Origin: Odiellus spinosus
Taxonomy: Eukaryota; Arthropoda; Arachnida; Opiliones; Phalangiidae
NCBI GenBank assembly: GCA_963920705.1
Contig: OY987230.1
Location: 15,153,320 to 15,217,319, forward strand
Direction: 5' to 3'
Length of the DNA: 64,000 nucleotides
Position 1 is the first letter of the stretch. Each line of letters starts with the position of its first letter. Made by a program: the position numbers and the translations under genes. Positions 1 to 14,410 of this stretch are shown one piece after another. The notes under the pieces are model-generated. The model was not told the DNA's origin. It did not search any database and was given only the letters and a program-made list of their open reading frames with translations.

Positions 1-530
1 AAAAATTCAGGGGCAAATGTCTTAATGTATTTTCTATTAGGCCCCTGTAGAAGTGTTTCAACCTTCGTACATTAATGTTCGAGATCAAGGCAAAGCGTAT
101 ACTTTTAAATTTGTATTAAAATTCCTCTTTAGCTAAAATAATTTATTATGAAATTCGAAAATAGTAAAGGAATATTCTTAACTTAATATTTTTTTTTACA
201 ATTTTTTGAAAACAAATTATATTAGAAAAAATTTTATATTCTAAACATGCGTTTCAATTTCGCTACCATTACCAACAAGCCAATAAAATTTCAGTTTTGC
301 GAACCTATCTGTCCTGAGATCATAGGAGGAGTATTATTTTGTATTATGATAGGGAGGGGATTCCTTTTAGGGTTATCATTTTGTTCAGGGTTTCATAATG
401 GATTTTATTCAATGTTTGGCTCAACCGAAGCGCGAATGTTTATGACACTATGACAATAACAAAAGGGAGTGTGGGAAATATATTAATATTATTTTTAATA
501 CCGATTTTCTTTCTCCACCCACTTTTGTAG
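1..530 (+). other. Intron at the left edge, upstream of the first visible Nhe exon
   Basis: The DNA is AT-rich and ends in a good pyrimidine tract and acceptor at 530. The exon expected just before 531 (the segment with the conserved GITVVLY-type motif of NHE proteins) is not present, so this is taken to be intron. A 68-codon frame at 247-453 has no family similarity that I recognise. Confidence 0.6.
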
Positions 531-3500
531 TTGGGTTTGGGTGTCGTATCATTCTTCTGCGTCAGTTTGGGTGGATTAGCAATTGGATTGTTTATGGGGA
601 CGTTGACTGCTCTTGTCACTAAAAATACTCATAACGTGAGAGGTAATAATTATCAATAAACGTTCAAAACATCATTATCTATAGCTTGTTTTCATTAAAA
701 ATTATTAAAACAACCCTTTTTTTTTTTTAATAAAAATCTCTCTCTAGTGGTTGAACCACTAGCTATGCTAGGCGTAGCGTACGCTTCGTATCTTTTGGCC
801 GAAATGGTTCATTTTTCCGGTATCATCAGGTTTGTTTGTATATATTGTTTTACGAACATAATTTTCCCTTAGTGTATTATATATCGGATTAAAAATAAAG
901 TGTTTTTTTTGTGTGTTTTTCTAGTATCATAGGGTGTGGATTAGTTCAAGCTCAGTATGCCTGGCCGAATATTTCCCAAAAATCATATACTACAGTTAAA
1001 TATTTTAGTAAAATGTTGAGGTGAGATTTTCTGTGAATCAGTGTAAGTTTGGACAAAGCTAAGTTTGAACGCTTTATGAAAAATAAATTATTGTCGACTA
1101 AAAAGAGTTATCTCAAAGGTTAATGTTCAGTACTAATTAAATCACTCCTTATTGACTGAATTTTGCGCCTTTTTTAGCAGACGATATTATTTTTTCAAAC
1201 TATAGCCTTGTCCCTAATTACAAACTAAGATTTCGCTTGATATAAGTATGGAACTAATTAATATTATTAATATTTGATTTTTAATAGCGCCGTATGCGAT
1301 ACGGTTATTTTCCTGTTTCTGGGCATGGTTCTGGTCAATGATCAGCATGTATGGAACACCGCGTTCGTCCTTTGGTCAACCTTATTGTGCCTTATATTTC
1401 GTTTCATTGGTAAGTTTATCCATCGTCACCCTTTATGTTTCTGAATTATTTATAATCGTTAAGCCTACTTTTTTTTTCTCGTCTATTTCCTCGGTCAACA
1501 GGTGTTTTAGTCCTAACTTATCTCGCAAATAGCTTCGATAGAATACGGAGGATTAACTTAGAAGAACAATTCATAATGGTAAATAATATAACATATCGTT
1601 AATTTACAGTTACGCTTAACTTTGTTAATTAACTGTAAATTAATGAGAAACGTTTGATAAGTTTTATTAATGTTTTTATGCATTTTTTTAATCGATTTAA
1701 GCACTAATTAAGGATAGACAGTAGACGCACATCTCTTTAGTAAAAAAGATAAAATCGAGCTAAGCCTAAACCCCGTTTTACCCCACATTAAAGTCTACTT
1801 CTTTTCTTGCTTAGCAGACGAAAAATTGTGCAGTCAAAGCTAGGCTATGGGCATATGGGAAGAGCATTTTAAAAGGGCAAATTCTAGATAAAACACGTGT
1901 TACCCTTCTTTATTATCCCTTTGTTTTAACCCTCAAAGTTAGTAAGGCTTAAGAATCCCTGAAACAAGTTGGACATTTAAAAAGTTATTAAAACTTTACG
2001 TTACCTATAAAGCTAATCGATTAAAATAGCATTTATATGCAAATTAGATCTGGTACGAATGAGATTTTAGCTGACGCGAAGATTAGATTCGCGACATTTA
2101 ATCCCTAAGGGCAACATTTGCCTCTTTTCGCGTTAATACCAGGAGCGATGCTTGCGGAATATTTAGTTTGTTCATTGGTTTAGAAACAAAAGAGTGAAAG
2201 GTAAAATAAATGATGGCATTAGGTGTCTCTTCATCTCTCTGCCTTCAACTATATAGTCTCTAATCCAATGAACACAAATTGAACGAGCTGGTTAATTTAA
2301 AGAACAAGTGTCAGGAGTCTCATTTAAATATACGTTTTGGCTAATAACGAATTATAGTATAGAGTTTAATGAGAGCTTTTAAAATTCAAAATTAGAGACG
2401 AATTACTTCCAAATTGGCCAACAAATATGACGGAGTTCTTAAATTTTAAAGTATTTTGGAAACTGCATCTCTATAGTTAAGTTCGCACTTGACACTTTGA
2501 AACTATTTCAAATTTTTTAATAAACTTTTAAGACTAATAATTGCATTTTTTGGCAAATAATCTCTCAAGTTCACTTCGAAATTTTACAATTTTACCTCTC
2601 CAAAAGGGTTCCAAAGTCTCCTAATGAGTTTGCGGCTTTTAAAATATCGCAATCTGTACACGCACGATATTTCTACACTGTCATAATTTTGACGAATTTA
2701 TTCAAACTCTTTTGGGTTTTCATGAAGATATGAGTCGGTAATGTCCGATTTTTAATACCTTTGTAAATTACAAAATACCAGTAATTTATCAGAGAGGGGC
2801 CCAAATTTCTTGGAAATAAATGTAGTTATTTCCCTTTAAATTCCTGTCAAAATGGAATTTTTATTACGTAAGGCAATTTCCGTTTTGTGTAAAAAATTTA
2901 AGGAATTTGAGATGAGGTGATCTTTAATCATCTTTGAAAATATATTCATTTTGGGCCATATTTCGTGTAATTAGTTTAATTTTAAAGCTTTTCGTGAGTT
3001 CTATTTCTCTGAATTGTTATTGAAAAAGGTGGATCTAAATTAGACGATAAGAAATCTAACAAAGAACTCACATGGGATCGTATTTGACTGTGAAAGGGCG
3101 GCGTCTAGTTCCTAGTTTTAATTGGTTATCTACGTTATAATTTGACCTTGAATTCCTTTAATGATAATGCAACTGCCTAACCAAATAACGACCCATGTAA
3201 AGCAACAAAACGCTACATAAGTTGGTGTTTAATCATGGGAGGCGCAAGGAGTTCGTATACACTGTGAACTTAACCGTACAAATATAACAAATTCTACGAA
3301 ACACACGCTATTGGTCACTTAATCACTCTCCGAGGTCTAAAAAAAACTATAGTCATATACGATAGACGATATTAATGGTTAAAGAATCGATAACGCAGGG
3401 TTACGGTGGACTTCGAGGCGCTGTGGCCTTCTCGCTCGTTATCATGTTGGACAAAGAAACAGTTCCACATAAGGATATGTTCGTCACTTGTACACTGTTC

Positions 3501-4644
3501 ATTGTACTTTTCACCGTGTTCATACAGGTACTTTAATCACGCAATTTCGAAAAATTTGTATTTTTTTAACTAAAAAAATTGTTTATTTTATATTTTATCA
3601 CAGGGTGGCACTATCAAACCCTTGGTTAATTTGTTGAAAATACGTCTTCAAACTGGTGATAAACATTGCCTGTTTGTTGAAATTAATACAAAGGTGGTAG
3701 ATAGTGTCATGGCTGGCATTGAAGAGATAACTGGAAGTCACGGGGATAATTACTGGACGGTAAGTGAAATCATATTGACCGGAGGTTAGGCTTAACTCAC
3801 TCAATTAGCTATGATTGTACCTTATATCACTTCGACTAGCGTAACTAATCGGATATAGGCAAAGTAATTAGTCTTTACAGGGTGCATTATGGTATTTTAA
3901 TAGTTTATTATCATTACTGTTCAAAATTATAATCCTGATTTGCTAACCTGAAGTTAGGTTTAACTCACTAAATTAGGCTTAACTATACTTTAGCTCTTCG
4001 GTTAACGTAACTTATTTAATATAGGCGAAGAAATTAATCTTATCATGGTGCATTATGGTATTTTATCATCCCATCTTTAATTAATAATATTTTAAACCTG
4101 ATTTGCTTTGAACAAAAAAAAAAGCATAACAATAATAATGTTAAATAATTTGATAAGCCTATTTTTTCATTTTTGATGTACGCGACCCTACAGCACGTTC
4201 TGTATCATTACGACGAGAAATACTTGAAGAAATGGTTAACGAGAGAAACCAACGAAAACGCCTTGACTAGGGTTTATACCAAACTAGTTCTGGCGTAAGT
4301 TTTAAAACCAAATAATTAGTTTTAGACTTTTTTGTTTTTGTTTTTTTAAATGTTGATTTGAAATGATAGAGATCATTTTGCTCATTTATACGGACCAGCC
4401 ACTGTCATCGAAGAACATCAACCCTTGAAGTTGATAGAGTAAATATTATTTCAATTACTTTTGGTTAGGCTTAGCGAATGTCACGTGATTGTGGTTTGTT
4501 TATATGATTGTGAAGACAAGTAGAAGAGATGTTAGAAGAAGAAGAAGAAGACGATGACATGTTGAGTGTCACTTGTTCGGCCATGAACGACACCAATAAT
4601 AAATTGAACGTTGATAAGTCAGGTATAGTTTTGAATTTTAAACC

Positions 4645-4678
<34 letters not shown>

Positions 4679-6338
4679 TACGCCTGTTAGTTTTGCACTA
4701 AAAACTAGTTTCATATACTTTTAAATACACTTATCCTTATGGCATTGGTCTACAAATAACTATCTTACTAACTTTTCAAACCTTAATTCTTTCTAACCTT
4801 AGCTAAACACGTTCGTTTTGAAAACGGAGGTAATTTTACTAACCAAAAACCACTCGGAATTTGCAACACTAACCGATTAATCTATGAGACCTTAAACCAA
4901 GAGTATATGAAAATCCTCCCAAATAGTATCGCTCTGTAATGATAGGTATACGGACCCGCATCCGTGAGCAATCGAGGCGACAAGTGGGGCGGGAATGAAA
5001 ATTTTCTTTCTTACCTTCTCCGTGGGGAGCGTGTGCGGGCTAATACCTGGATTTGCTTACTATCATTAATTTCGGTTTTCATCCAAGAGGGGAGCTTAAA
5101 AAAGTTTAAAAATAATTTCGTTCTGGATCGCCATGATATTTCCCTCCCAAACGGTGGCTGACGGACGCGGTTTCAGGCGAATGGCTGTGATCGATACTCT
5201 TAGGGAGAGTTTACATGTACTCTTGAAAAAATAGTCTTAACCGTTGAGTTGCAAATTCCGAGTAGAGTTAAAAGTTTGACATTAATTTATTTATTCCGGT
5301 ACATTGTTTAGAAAACAGGAAAGCCTCGATCCAAGATTCTCCTCCCCCTCAACCTAAAAGAAGAAACACCATCGTGTCTCCCATCGCGTCGCTTCGTAGG
5401 CGCACTACATCCAGCGGTCCACCCGCCGAAGATGACCCTGGAAAATTGCTCCAAAAAGCCCTACACAATAATCCTTATAACAAAGTAAGTCGTACGATTT
5501 ATTATGTTACTTTATTTAAGATTGTTACGTGGATACTAAAGTATCGGGTCTTTTTTCTAGCTACATTTTAAATATAACCCTAATTTGGTCGAAGACGACC
5601 ATCAGGAGTTGTTGACTCATTTGAGAGCGCGTCGATTGAGAGCCCGCAGGTTGACCCTGGCGGCCATGAGTAGTCTCGGAAGCAGCCCTTCCAGCTCAAC
5701 CGAAGACCTTCGCATGAACACCGGAAGTCAGTCGCTGAACTTGCCCGGTGACGCCAGGGTTTCGGGTACCCCAATGTCCCCAGTCAAACCCGCTAGTCCA
5801 ATCAACGACCAGACTATCAGCTACTTGTTGGAAAGGGCCAATAGGAGGCGCTCCATTATGAGTGGCAAATCCACTGGGTCCAAAATGGAACGAGCCAATA
5901 CGATAGCATCGGGAGGGTCCTTGGTTTCTTCCATCAGGTCCAAAAAGGGCAGAGAAGCTGCCAGAGAGGCCAGAGAAATCAAAGAAGCCGAGGAATCCAA
6001 ACGAAAGGTATAATATCAAACACGACGAATACGCGTCCATAATGCGATTCCCTTTTCTTCTCCACGCGTGTAAAGTTCAAAGTTTTATAGGGGGTGTCAA
6101 TTTATGTTTTCAGCTCAACGCTAAAAGAGTTAATTCTACGCCAGAAAGTAGAGTTAGCTTTGGAAGTCTGGAGAGTATAGGCGATGTCGAAGTTCGATCG
6201 GGTTCCCCCATCAAAAGACAAGCCACTAAAAAGCCAGTCAAGGATCCGAAATTGAAAAAGAGTTTGACTTTTGACGTTTCTTCTTTGGATAACGAAGATT
6301 TTAGTGATATAGAAGAAACTGAAGAGTCCAAATTCTGA
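531..6338 (+). CDS. Nhe2: Na+/H+ exchanger, plasma-membrane NHE type, 5'-partial (13 exons)
   Basis: This gene encodes a secondary transporter that swaps cytosolic H+ for Na+ across the plasma membrane. I read 13 coding exons: 531-642, 748-829, 925-1020, 1288-1409, 1502-1578, 3399-3527, 3604-3759, 4194-4294, 4370-4438, 4516-4622, 5312-5484, 5561-6007 and 6114-6338. All have GT-AG borders, all phases join, and the stop is TGA. They give about 631 residues. The first half is membrane domain: VEPLAMLGVAYASYLLAE, then NISQKSYTTVKYFSKML, FLFLGMVLV, and the family hallmark GYGGLRGAVAFSL followed by FTVFIQGGTIKPLVNLL. The tail is cytosolic, with an acidic run (EEEEEDDD) and a basic, Ser-rich region in exon 12. 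The N-terminal half of the membrane domain lies left of the window. The NISQKS..TTVKYF block fits the NHE1/2/3/5 class, represented in Drosophila by Nhe2, rather than the organellar NHE6/8 types. The paralogue name is inference. Confidence 0.9.
1796..1900. repeat. Dispersed repeat, copy 1 (shared with 23622-23740)
   Basis: The core TTCTTTTCTTGCTTAGCAGA is followed by CAGTCAAAGC, GCATA and AGCATTTTAAA in the same order and spacing as at 23.6 kb. The copies are diverged between these blocks. No terminal repeats are obvious, so the class is unknown. Confidence 0.6.
2480..2637. mobile_element. PIF/Harbinger-like MITE, degraded, in Nhe intron
   Basis: The left end AGTTCGCACTTGACACTTTG and the right end GAGTTTGCGGCT match the ends of the MITE at 21964-22136, including the internal block ACCT(C/T)TCCAAAA. 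It is 158 bp, preceded by TTA. The target duplication is no longer intact on the right. Confidence 0.55.
3786..4110. repeat. About 167-bp tandem duplication inside an Nhe intron
   Basis: The blocks GGCTTAACTCACT, GGATATAGGC, TGCATTATGGTATTTTA and CCTGATTTGCT occur twice in the same order, offset by 167 bp (for example at 3883 and 4050). The whole duplication sits between the exons ending 3759 and starting 4194 and has diverged moderately. Confidence 0.65.
4647..4677. repeat. Homopolymer T31 in Nhe intron
   Basis: An uninterrupted run of 31 T lies 25 bases after the donor of the exon ending at 4622. It is simple-sequence DNA and prone to length error in sequencing. Confidence 0.8.
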
Positions 6339-6760
6339 TGAACAAATAGGTTTATAAAAGCCTAAAGAACAATATTTTTAAAATATTTAAAGAAAAACCA
6401 AACAAATTGAAGTGTCAAAGGGGGGTTGAAAATCTAAGAACATGTCTACCGAGCGTATATTTTTCGAAAAAGGCTTAAATAGTCGATTGGTGTGTAGAAT
6501 CATATATTTTATGGGGTGCTGGTCTTTTGGGTGGTTGATGGAATTGAAATTGTTAACTATATATGAAAGTATATGACCGCGTTCAGTACGATGTACCGAA
6601 GTAACCGGATTCGTTAAACCGGTCTATACAATTTGGGGTGCTGAACGCGGTCTAATTGACACACTCGTGCACGCAAACACGTTAGAAAATCAATTTTTAA
6701 AAAAAGAAATATTTTAGGGCCAGTGATCTTTTATATAATAAATCTATATTTAAAAGAGAA
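6339..6760 (+). promoter_or_regulatory. Nhe 3'-UTR with inverted repeat and poly(A) signal
   Basis: The sequence follows the TGA stop. A perfect 12-bp inverted repeat, GACCGCGTTCAG at 6575-6586 and CTGAACGCGGTC at 6641-6652, brackets 54 bases that themselves contain AACCGG/CCGGT. A canonical AATAAA follows at 6737-6742. The cleavage site itself cannot be seen. Confidence 0.5.
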
Positions 6761-7369
6761 AGGGATAGGTAGTATCCTTTTACGTTTCCAGGATATCCGG
6801 TAAATAAGACGTTTTACGCTTATGCCCGGATTGATGACTGGTCATTTTAAGAATATATATAACTTCTAACCCCCATTTTTAGCCACATAGGAAAACATTA
6901 TATTTGAGAAAACGTTGGGTGTAAAGAAAGTTTTATTTTTTTCCTCATATAAACGGAAAAATCAACTGTAAGTTGTAATATAATATGATTAAAATAATGC
7001 TGTTGTCTTTAGGTAATTATTCGCAGCCTCTTTTCAGACCATACTGATCACAAAATTAAATTTGTAGCCTATTCCTACATCTTCTTCCCAATCTGGTTTT
7101 CGTTTTTATACCAAGGTTACAAGGTAAAGTAATTTTTTTTATCTAATCTATTATCATGTTAATTTTTCACTCGAAATTGCATAATTGTCGCTCCTTTCAA
7201 GGGAAGAATTCTTAGTTTTTTGACGAGCACCAAGGCTTAGTATTACAGACCCTTAGAACCATCCATACAATGCTATTGGTTAACTCAACTGCTCGCCGTT
7301 AGTATCACTATCTTAAGCTTTATTATCATTATAAATAATACATATTCTCATTTTATCTCATAGGAAATT

Positions 7370-7537
7370 AATATTTCTATATAAAAGCACCCCCTCAAAG
7401 TCATATTAATATTCCCGCGCCCCAATCCTAGATATTCTTGTGGTCACGTGAATCGATCGATAGAAGTCACTGATTGGTTCTCTGACCGTCTGCTCTTCCT
7501 AGACCTAAGACCACTGGGAAAAATTTAACATTTCATA
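7370..7537 (+). promoter_or_regulatory. Probable promoter and 5'-UTR of the N-myristoyltransferase gene
   Basis: The 168 bases before the Nmt ATG hold an E-box CACGTG (7445-7450), an ATCGATCGAT run just after it, and an ATTGG (inverted CCAAT) box further on. No TATA box is placed convincingly. The assignment rests on position and on these motifs together. Confidence 0.35.
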
Positions 7538-10274
<2,737 letters not shown>

Positions 10275-13200
10275 GGGAAAATTAAAAATAATCTACCTTA
10301 ATCTAATTGCATATAAAAAATCTTATACGACATGTAGAACGATCAGGGGAACGCAATATATTATATAATTTCAACCATTAAACCGAAAATATAAATTTAC
10401 AGACAAAATCTTGTGCAAATTACACATTTTTAGGTTGGAAGTTTTAAAATTTTAAGAACTGATTCGGATAAGATTTGAGGGAGCCTCCGAAATGATTCAA
10501 AATGAGACAGATTTAACCATAAATATATGGAAAATGAACTAGATCCTCGATTCTTTTTAACATCGATATACAATATAGAAGCCTTTTATCCCTGCCTTTG
10601 ACTGTACAGATTTCCCCCTCTGGCCTGTGAAATCTGTACATTCAAAGGCGAGCATTTGCGCTTGAAAATATTTTCTATTCCTGAGATTTTTGGTGTGTGA
10701 CTTAGGTAGGGTTGTGGATCTAGTTTATTTTTCATATATTTATGGATTTAACCAAATTTGAACAATAGATTAATATATAAAATGTCCCAATTGTTTTTTG
10801 TAATGGTATCGTAACGGTGTGCGTGCCAAAGTTTAGAATTTTACCACATGGTATGAAAACTAAGTAACGCGTGTGCTGTGATGATTCTTTTACATCAAAA
10901 ATTAGTGAAACAAACCATTTTATACTTAGAAATAATGAAGCTAGAGTTTTATTGTTGAAAAGTTTTCTAACTCTAAAGCGTAGTCGCAAAAATTCATGGA
11001 TACTACTCTAAATATGGAAAGACAAACAACAAAAATTAACCATCTAAAGCGTTGTTTAGTGGCAAACAGTGTCTACATTTTGTAACTGAGGAGCAACCCA
11101 ATCTGGACAGTTGTGTTCTTGTAACAGACACGCGGGTTTGTTAGTTACATGATTTAGTCACGGTTTGCTGCTAGATGACGCTTGATGTGGTTTAACCGTT
11201 TTTTAGAATTGTATCCATATTTTAATCATTCTAGACAGAATCGTAGCTTCATTTTGGTGTCTCATTTTGAAAGCACGGATCTTTGAATCTCAGAATGTGA
11301 ATTTTCACCAAGCTTGTACTTTTAACGAAACCAAAAATTCCCTAAAACTCATCATGGAGATTATAGTGTAGTTGTAACCGCATTTGAATGAACATCGCTA
11401 TATTATAGTTGGCGACCCTAGCGAGTCAAATATTTTGTTTCTTAAAAAGCTTTAGGAGTTTTTTTTACTGATTTTAAGTTTTCCATTTATTAAGTCTATT
11501 AACTAAATTTTTTCCATTTATAGACTTTATTGTTCATTAATTAATTTGAATAAATTATATTAAAATTAATTTTGTCAAAGTAATTAAAAATATTGAAGGA
11601 GCTGATAGAGAAAAAATGGGGAGAGTTTGTTACTTAGTCCAAAATTTCCCTTCAGTCGTGATACACATTCTATTTGATAGTCTCTGAACAGTGCGATCTC
11701 GATTTTCGCTTACATTGATCAGTTCCAAGGAATTCTGGAGCGCAGAATCTAATCGCATATATATTTAAGCGAAAATTTTAAGGTTTTTAAGTCCCAGTAA
11801 ATTGTGAGGAGGCTCTCAGAATTGTAGAGGAAATTTCGTTTACTCGGATTGTGACACGAGGAGAAGCTTCGAAAATATTCCCGCCATTAGGGTGGATTAG
11901 GGAAAGTTACGAATGAGTTATAGACCTCTCTGTGAGGGCACTTGATCTTTGAAAGAAATAGGAATACTATTGAGGGGGTTTAAAATTTACTAGAGAGAGA
12001 AAATGGCCCCAACTCTTTTAAAGCTGAAATTCCTACCCAGAAATTCGGTGTTGTTCGTAACTTTATCTAATCCACCCCTGCCAGTACTTCAGCACTAAAT
12101 TAACGGGTCAAACATTACAATAATACGAAACCTTAGAAACACTGTTTGTGGCGCTGAAGAGTGGGGGAATTCTCGATGCTCCTGAAGGGGGAACAGACTG
12201 ATAGAGGCGTTGAATTCTAACCACTCTATGTAGAACACTCCCCTTATTTTCTCTCAGTACCAATAGTTAATGTCTGAAAAAAATTGGAAAACTAAACGAG
12301 TTGAAAACAAAAAACTATTGTAAAATATCCTATTACAAAATCAAATTTAAGATATTAGTTTTTTTTTACGACAAACAAGTAAACCAAAAAAAGCATTTTT
12401 AATCATCTTTACGGTCTATGGTAATTATTCCATCCACTTAATGCAAATATTTTTGCTGCCTATATGAAAAACAAATGACAAATTTAAATATCTTTTTTAA
12501 TTTTTTGAATCTTATCTCTCGTTGATAATATCCCCAAACTCTTATATATATTAATAAAATAATCAATTGAAACTCCTAACAATAAGGAAAATAAATTCGA
12601 AGATTATAGAATTTCTCCTCGTTTGAAAGAAAAAGAAAAAACAAAAATATGAATGCAAAAAAAAAATATTAAATTATTTTTCATAGTAATAATTTATGAA
12701 AAAATTATAATTGTATCTTAGAAGTTTTTTTTATTATGCAAATTGTTTTATTGTTCTCGAAACATCTTTTTTTTAATACAAACATGTTTGACATTTTCTC
12801 ACTCTTGCAAATTTTGGTTTCGATTACGTTATTATTAGCGTGTGCCCGTAAATGTTGGCGCCAAAAGTTCTTGTACATCTTTAAAAGAATAGGCGTGACG
12901 AACAGCAATTTGGCCAATAATTAAAATAATTATCATTCCTGTATGAAAAAGTTTCTTAATACTTTCAAAGTAATTAATTTGAATTAATAGAGGATCTTTA
13001 ATAACGCTCCGCTCCAAGGTGTTATGCCTTCATGGTGGCGCGAAAACTACTCCAGTGTGCAGGTTCATGTCTACATGCTAGCTTGCAAATTCCCTGATGA
13101 TTCGATTCGCTTGGATCATGATTAAGCATATTTTTGTCAAGGACAAATACTGTAATCTTCTGTTGAAAGGCCGCATACACGCCAGTTTAAACAAGGTTTG

Positions 13201-13840
13201 AAGAAATAGTTCGTTTTTTATATACTTCAAAGAATAAAATCTTCAAACATAAAAAAAAAAATGTATATATATATTCACAGCAACCTTAAATGCTTCATGT
13301 ACAATACTAACGCTTTGCAAATTGATAATGAATATGAAAAAATTATGAATTAGATTTCATGGTGACTGATTCCAGTGCTTCTGATCCTTCTTACTCGTAG
13401 GATCCTTGATAGCATCACCCCCCTCTCTCCACGTGCCTAACTTTACCTCTTTTAATCTTTCAAAATTTATGGCTTCCGTAGGCGAAAGTTTGAATGAAAG
13501 TTGGTACTTATAGCTTATAATTCGAAAAAAATATCAGAGGAGTTGAGTGCCTAGGTGGTTTGAAATTTAAATAAATTGTGGGTAATCCCCATACCCCTGT
13601 GCCCTGTCCCCCTGAGGCTCCTTATAAAATATCAATTTTCCCAACCTAATATAATTGCAGGAAAAATTAAAGTTACATTTACATAATTTTAGTAACTAAT
13701 TAGGACAGATCCTATTCGATAACCAATTTTTATTGTATTTTATAAATTCAACTGTTTAAAAAAACCGCTCGAGTCCTATGGAATTTGACTTATGACACGC
13801 ACTGGGTTTAAAGTAGTGTCTCGTACTCTCGTTGACTAAT
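10275..13840. other. Intergenic, AT-rich, no gene seen
   Basis: The Nmt 3'-UTR must start here, but I cannot place its poly(A) site. The only clear structure is the 21-bp hairpin at 10594-10649. Short open frames (for example around 10.7-11.0 and 12.7-13.0 kb) occur on both strands at once in AT-rich DNA and show no family similarity. Confidence 0.6.
10594..10649. repeat. 21-bp hairpin with 14-base loop
   Basis: The left arm 10594-10614 starts GCCTTTGACTGTACAGATTT; the right arm 10629-10649 is its complement with one mismatch (20 of 21 pairs). Pairing fades outside the arms. It could be a small palindromic insertion or a short-stem RNA hairpin. The stem is short for a typical animal pre-miRNA. 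Confidence 0.6.
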
Positions 13841-14410
13841 GACGTAATCCATCTTCTTTAGATCATTGTTCGGTATCGGGTCAGAGAGGTTAATGAATTT
13901 TTTAAGAAGTTTTAAATTACGTAGTATTCCTTAATTTCACTGTATTTCAAGTTGGACAACGTTTTAAGTGTAAGTAATACCATCTTCTTCATAATTTAAC
14001 AATAATATTACAACAAATATTATTTATTTTTAATGTTGCAATGTGATTTAAGTTTGGGTGAAGAGGTTATGGTTAAGGGCTTGTTGAATACGCTGAACAG
14101 AAGAGGCGGTCTCCCTGACGTAATCAATTTTCTTTGTAGCTCATTATTCGGTATCCGGTCAGAGAGGTTAACTGATTTTTTAAGAAGTTTTGAATTACGT
14201 ATGGTGCCTAATTACTGGATTTAGAGTTGGACAACGTTTTTAATGTAAGTAATACCATCTTCTTTATAATTTATGACAGATCATTTATGACAAATGATAT
14301 TTATTTTTAATGATACAATGTGATTTAAGTTTGCGCTGAAGGAGTTAGGGTTAACGACCTGTTGAATTCGTTGGGCAAAAGAGGCTGGTTAGGCTAATGA
14401 CGAATCGTAA
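13841..14410. repeat. Two-copy tandem duplication, about 275 bp unit
   Basis: Copy 1 starts at 13841 and copy 2 at 14116 (GACGTAATC), with a remnant of a third start near 14399. Shared blocks in order are CGGTATC.GGTCAGAGAGGTTAA, TTTTTTAAGAAGTTTT, GTTGGACAACGTTTT, GTAAGTAATACCATCTTCTT and AATGTGATTTAAGTTTG. Copies are roughly 85-90% alike by eye. There is no coding potential across both copies. Confidence 0.7.

Larger units (their letters stand above)
1579..3398 (+). other. Large Nhe intron (1.8 kb) with MITE remnants
   Basis: This intron separates the exon ending EEQFIM from the exon starting GYGGLRGA. It contains an inverted repeat around 1598-1636 (TTTACAGTTA against TAACTGTAAA), a copy of a dispersed repeat at about 1796-1900 that is shared with 23.6 kb, a loose hairpin pairing TTTGTTCATTGG (about 2167) with CCAATGAACA (about 2264), and a MITE at 2480-2637. 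No coding exon is seen. Confidence 0.6.

Noticed and set aside
247..453. 68-codon frame near the left edge as an earlier Nhe exon
   Set aside because: Does not match the NHE segment expected before the exon at 531, and lacks a suitable donor and phase.
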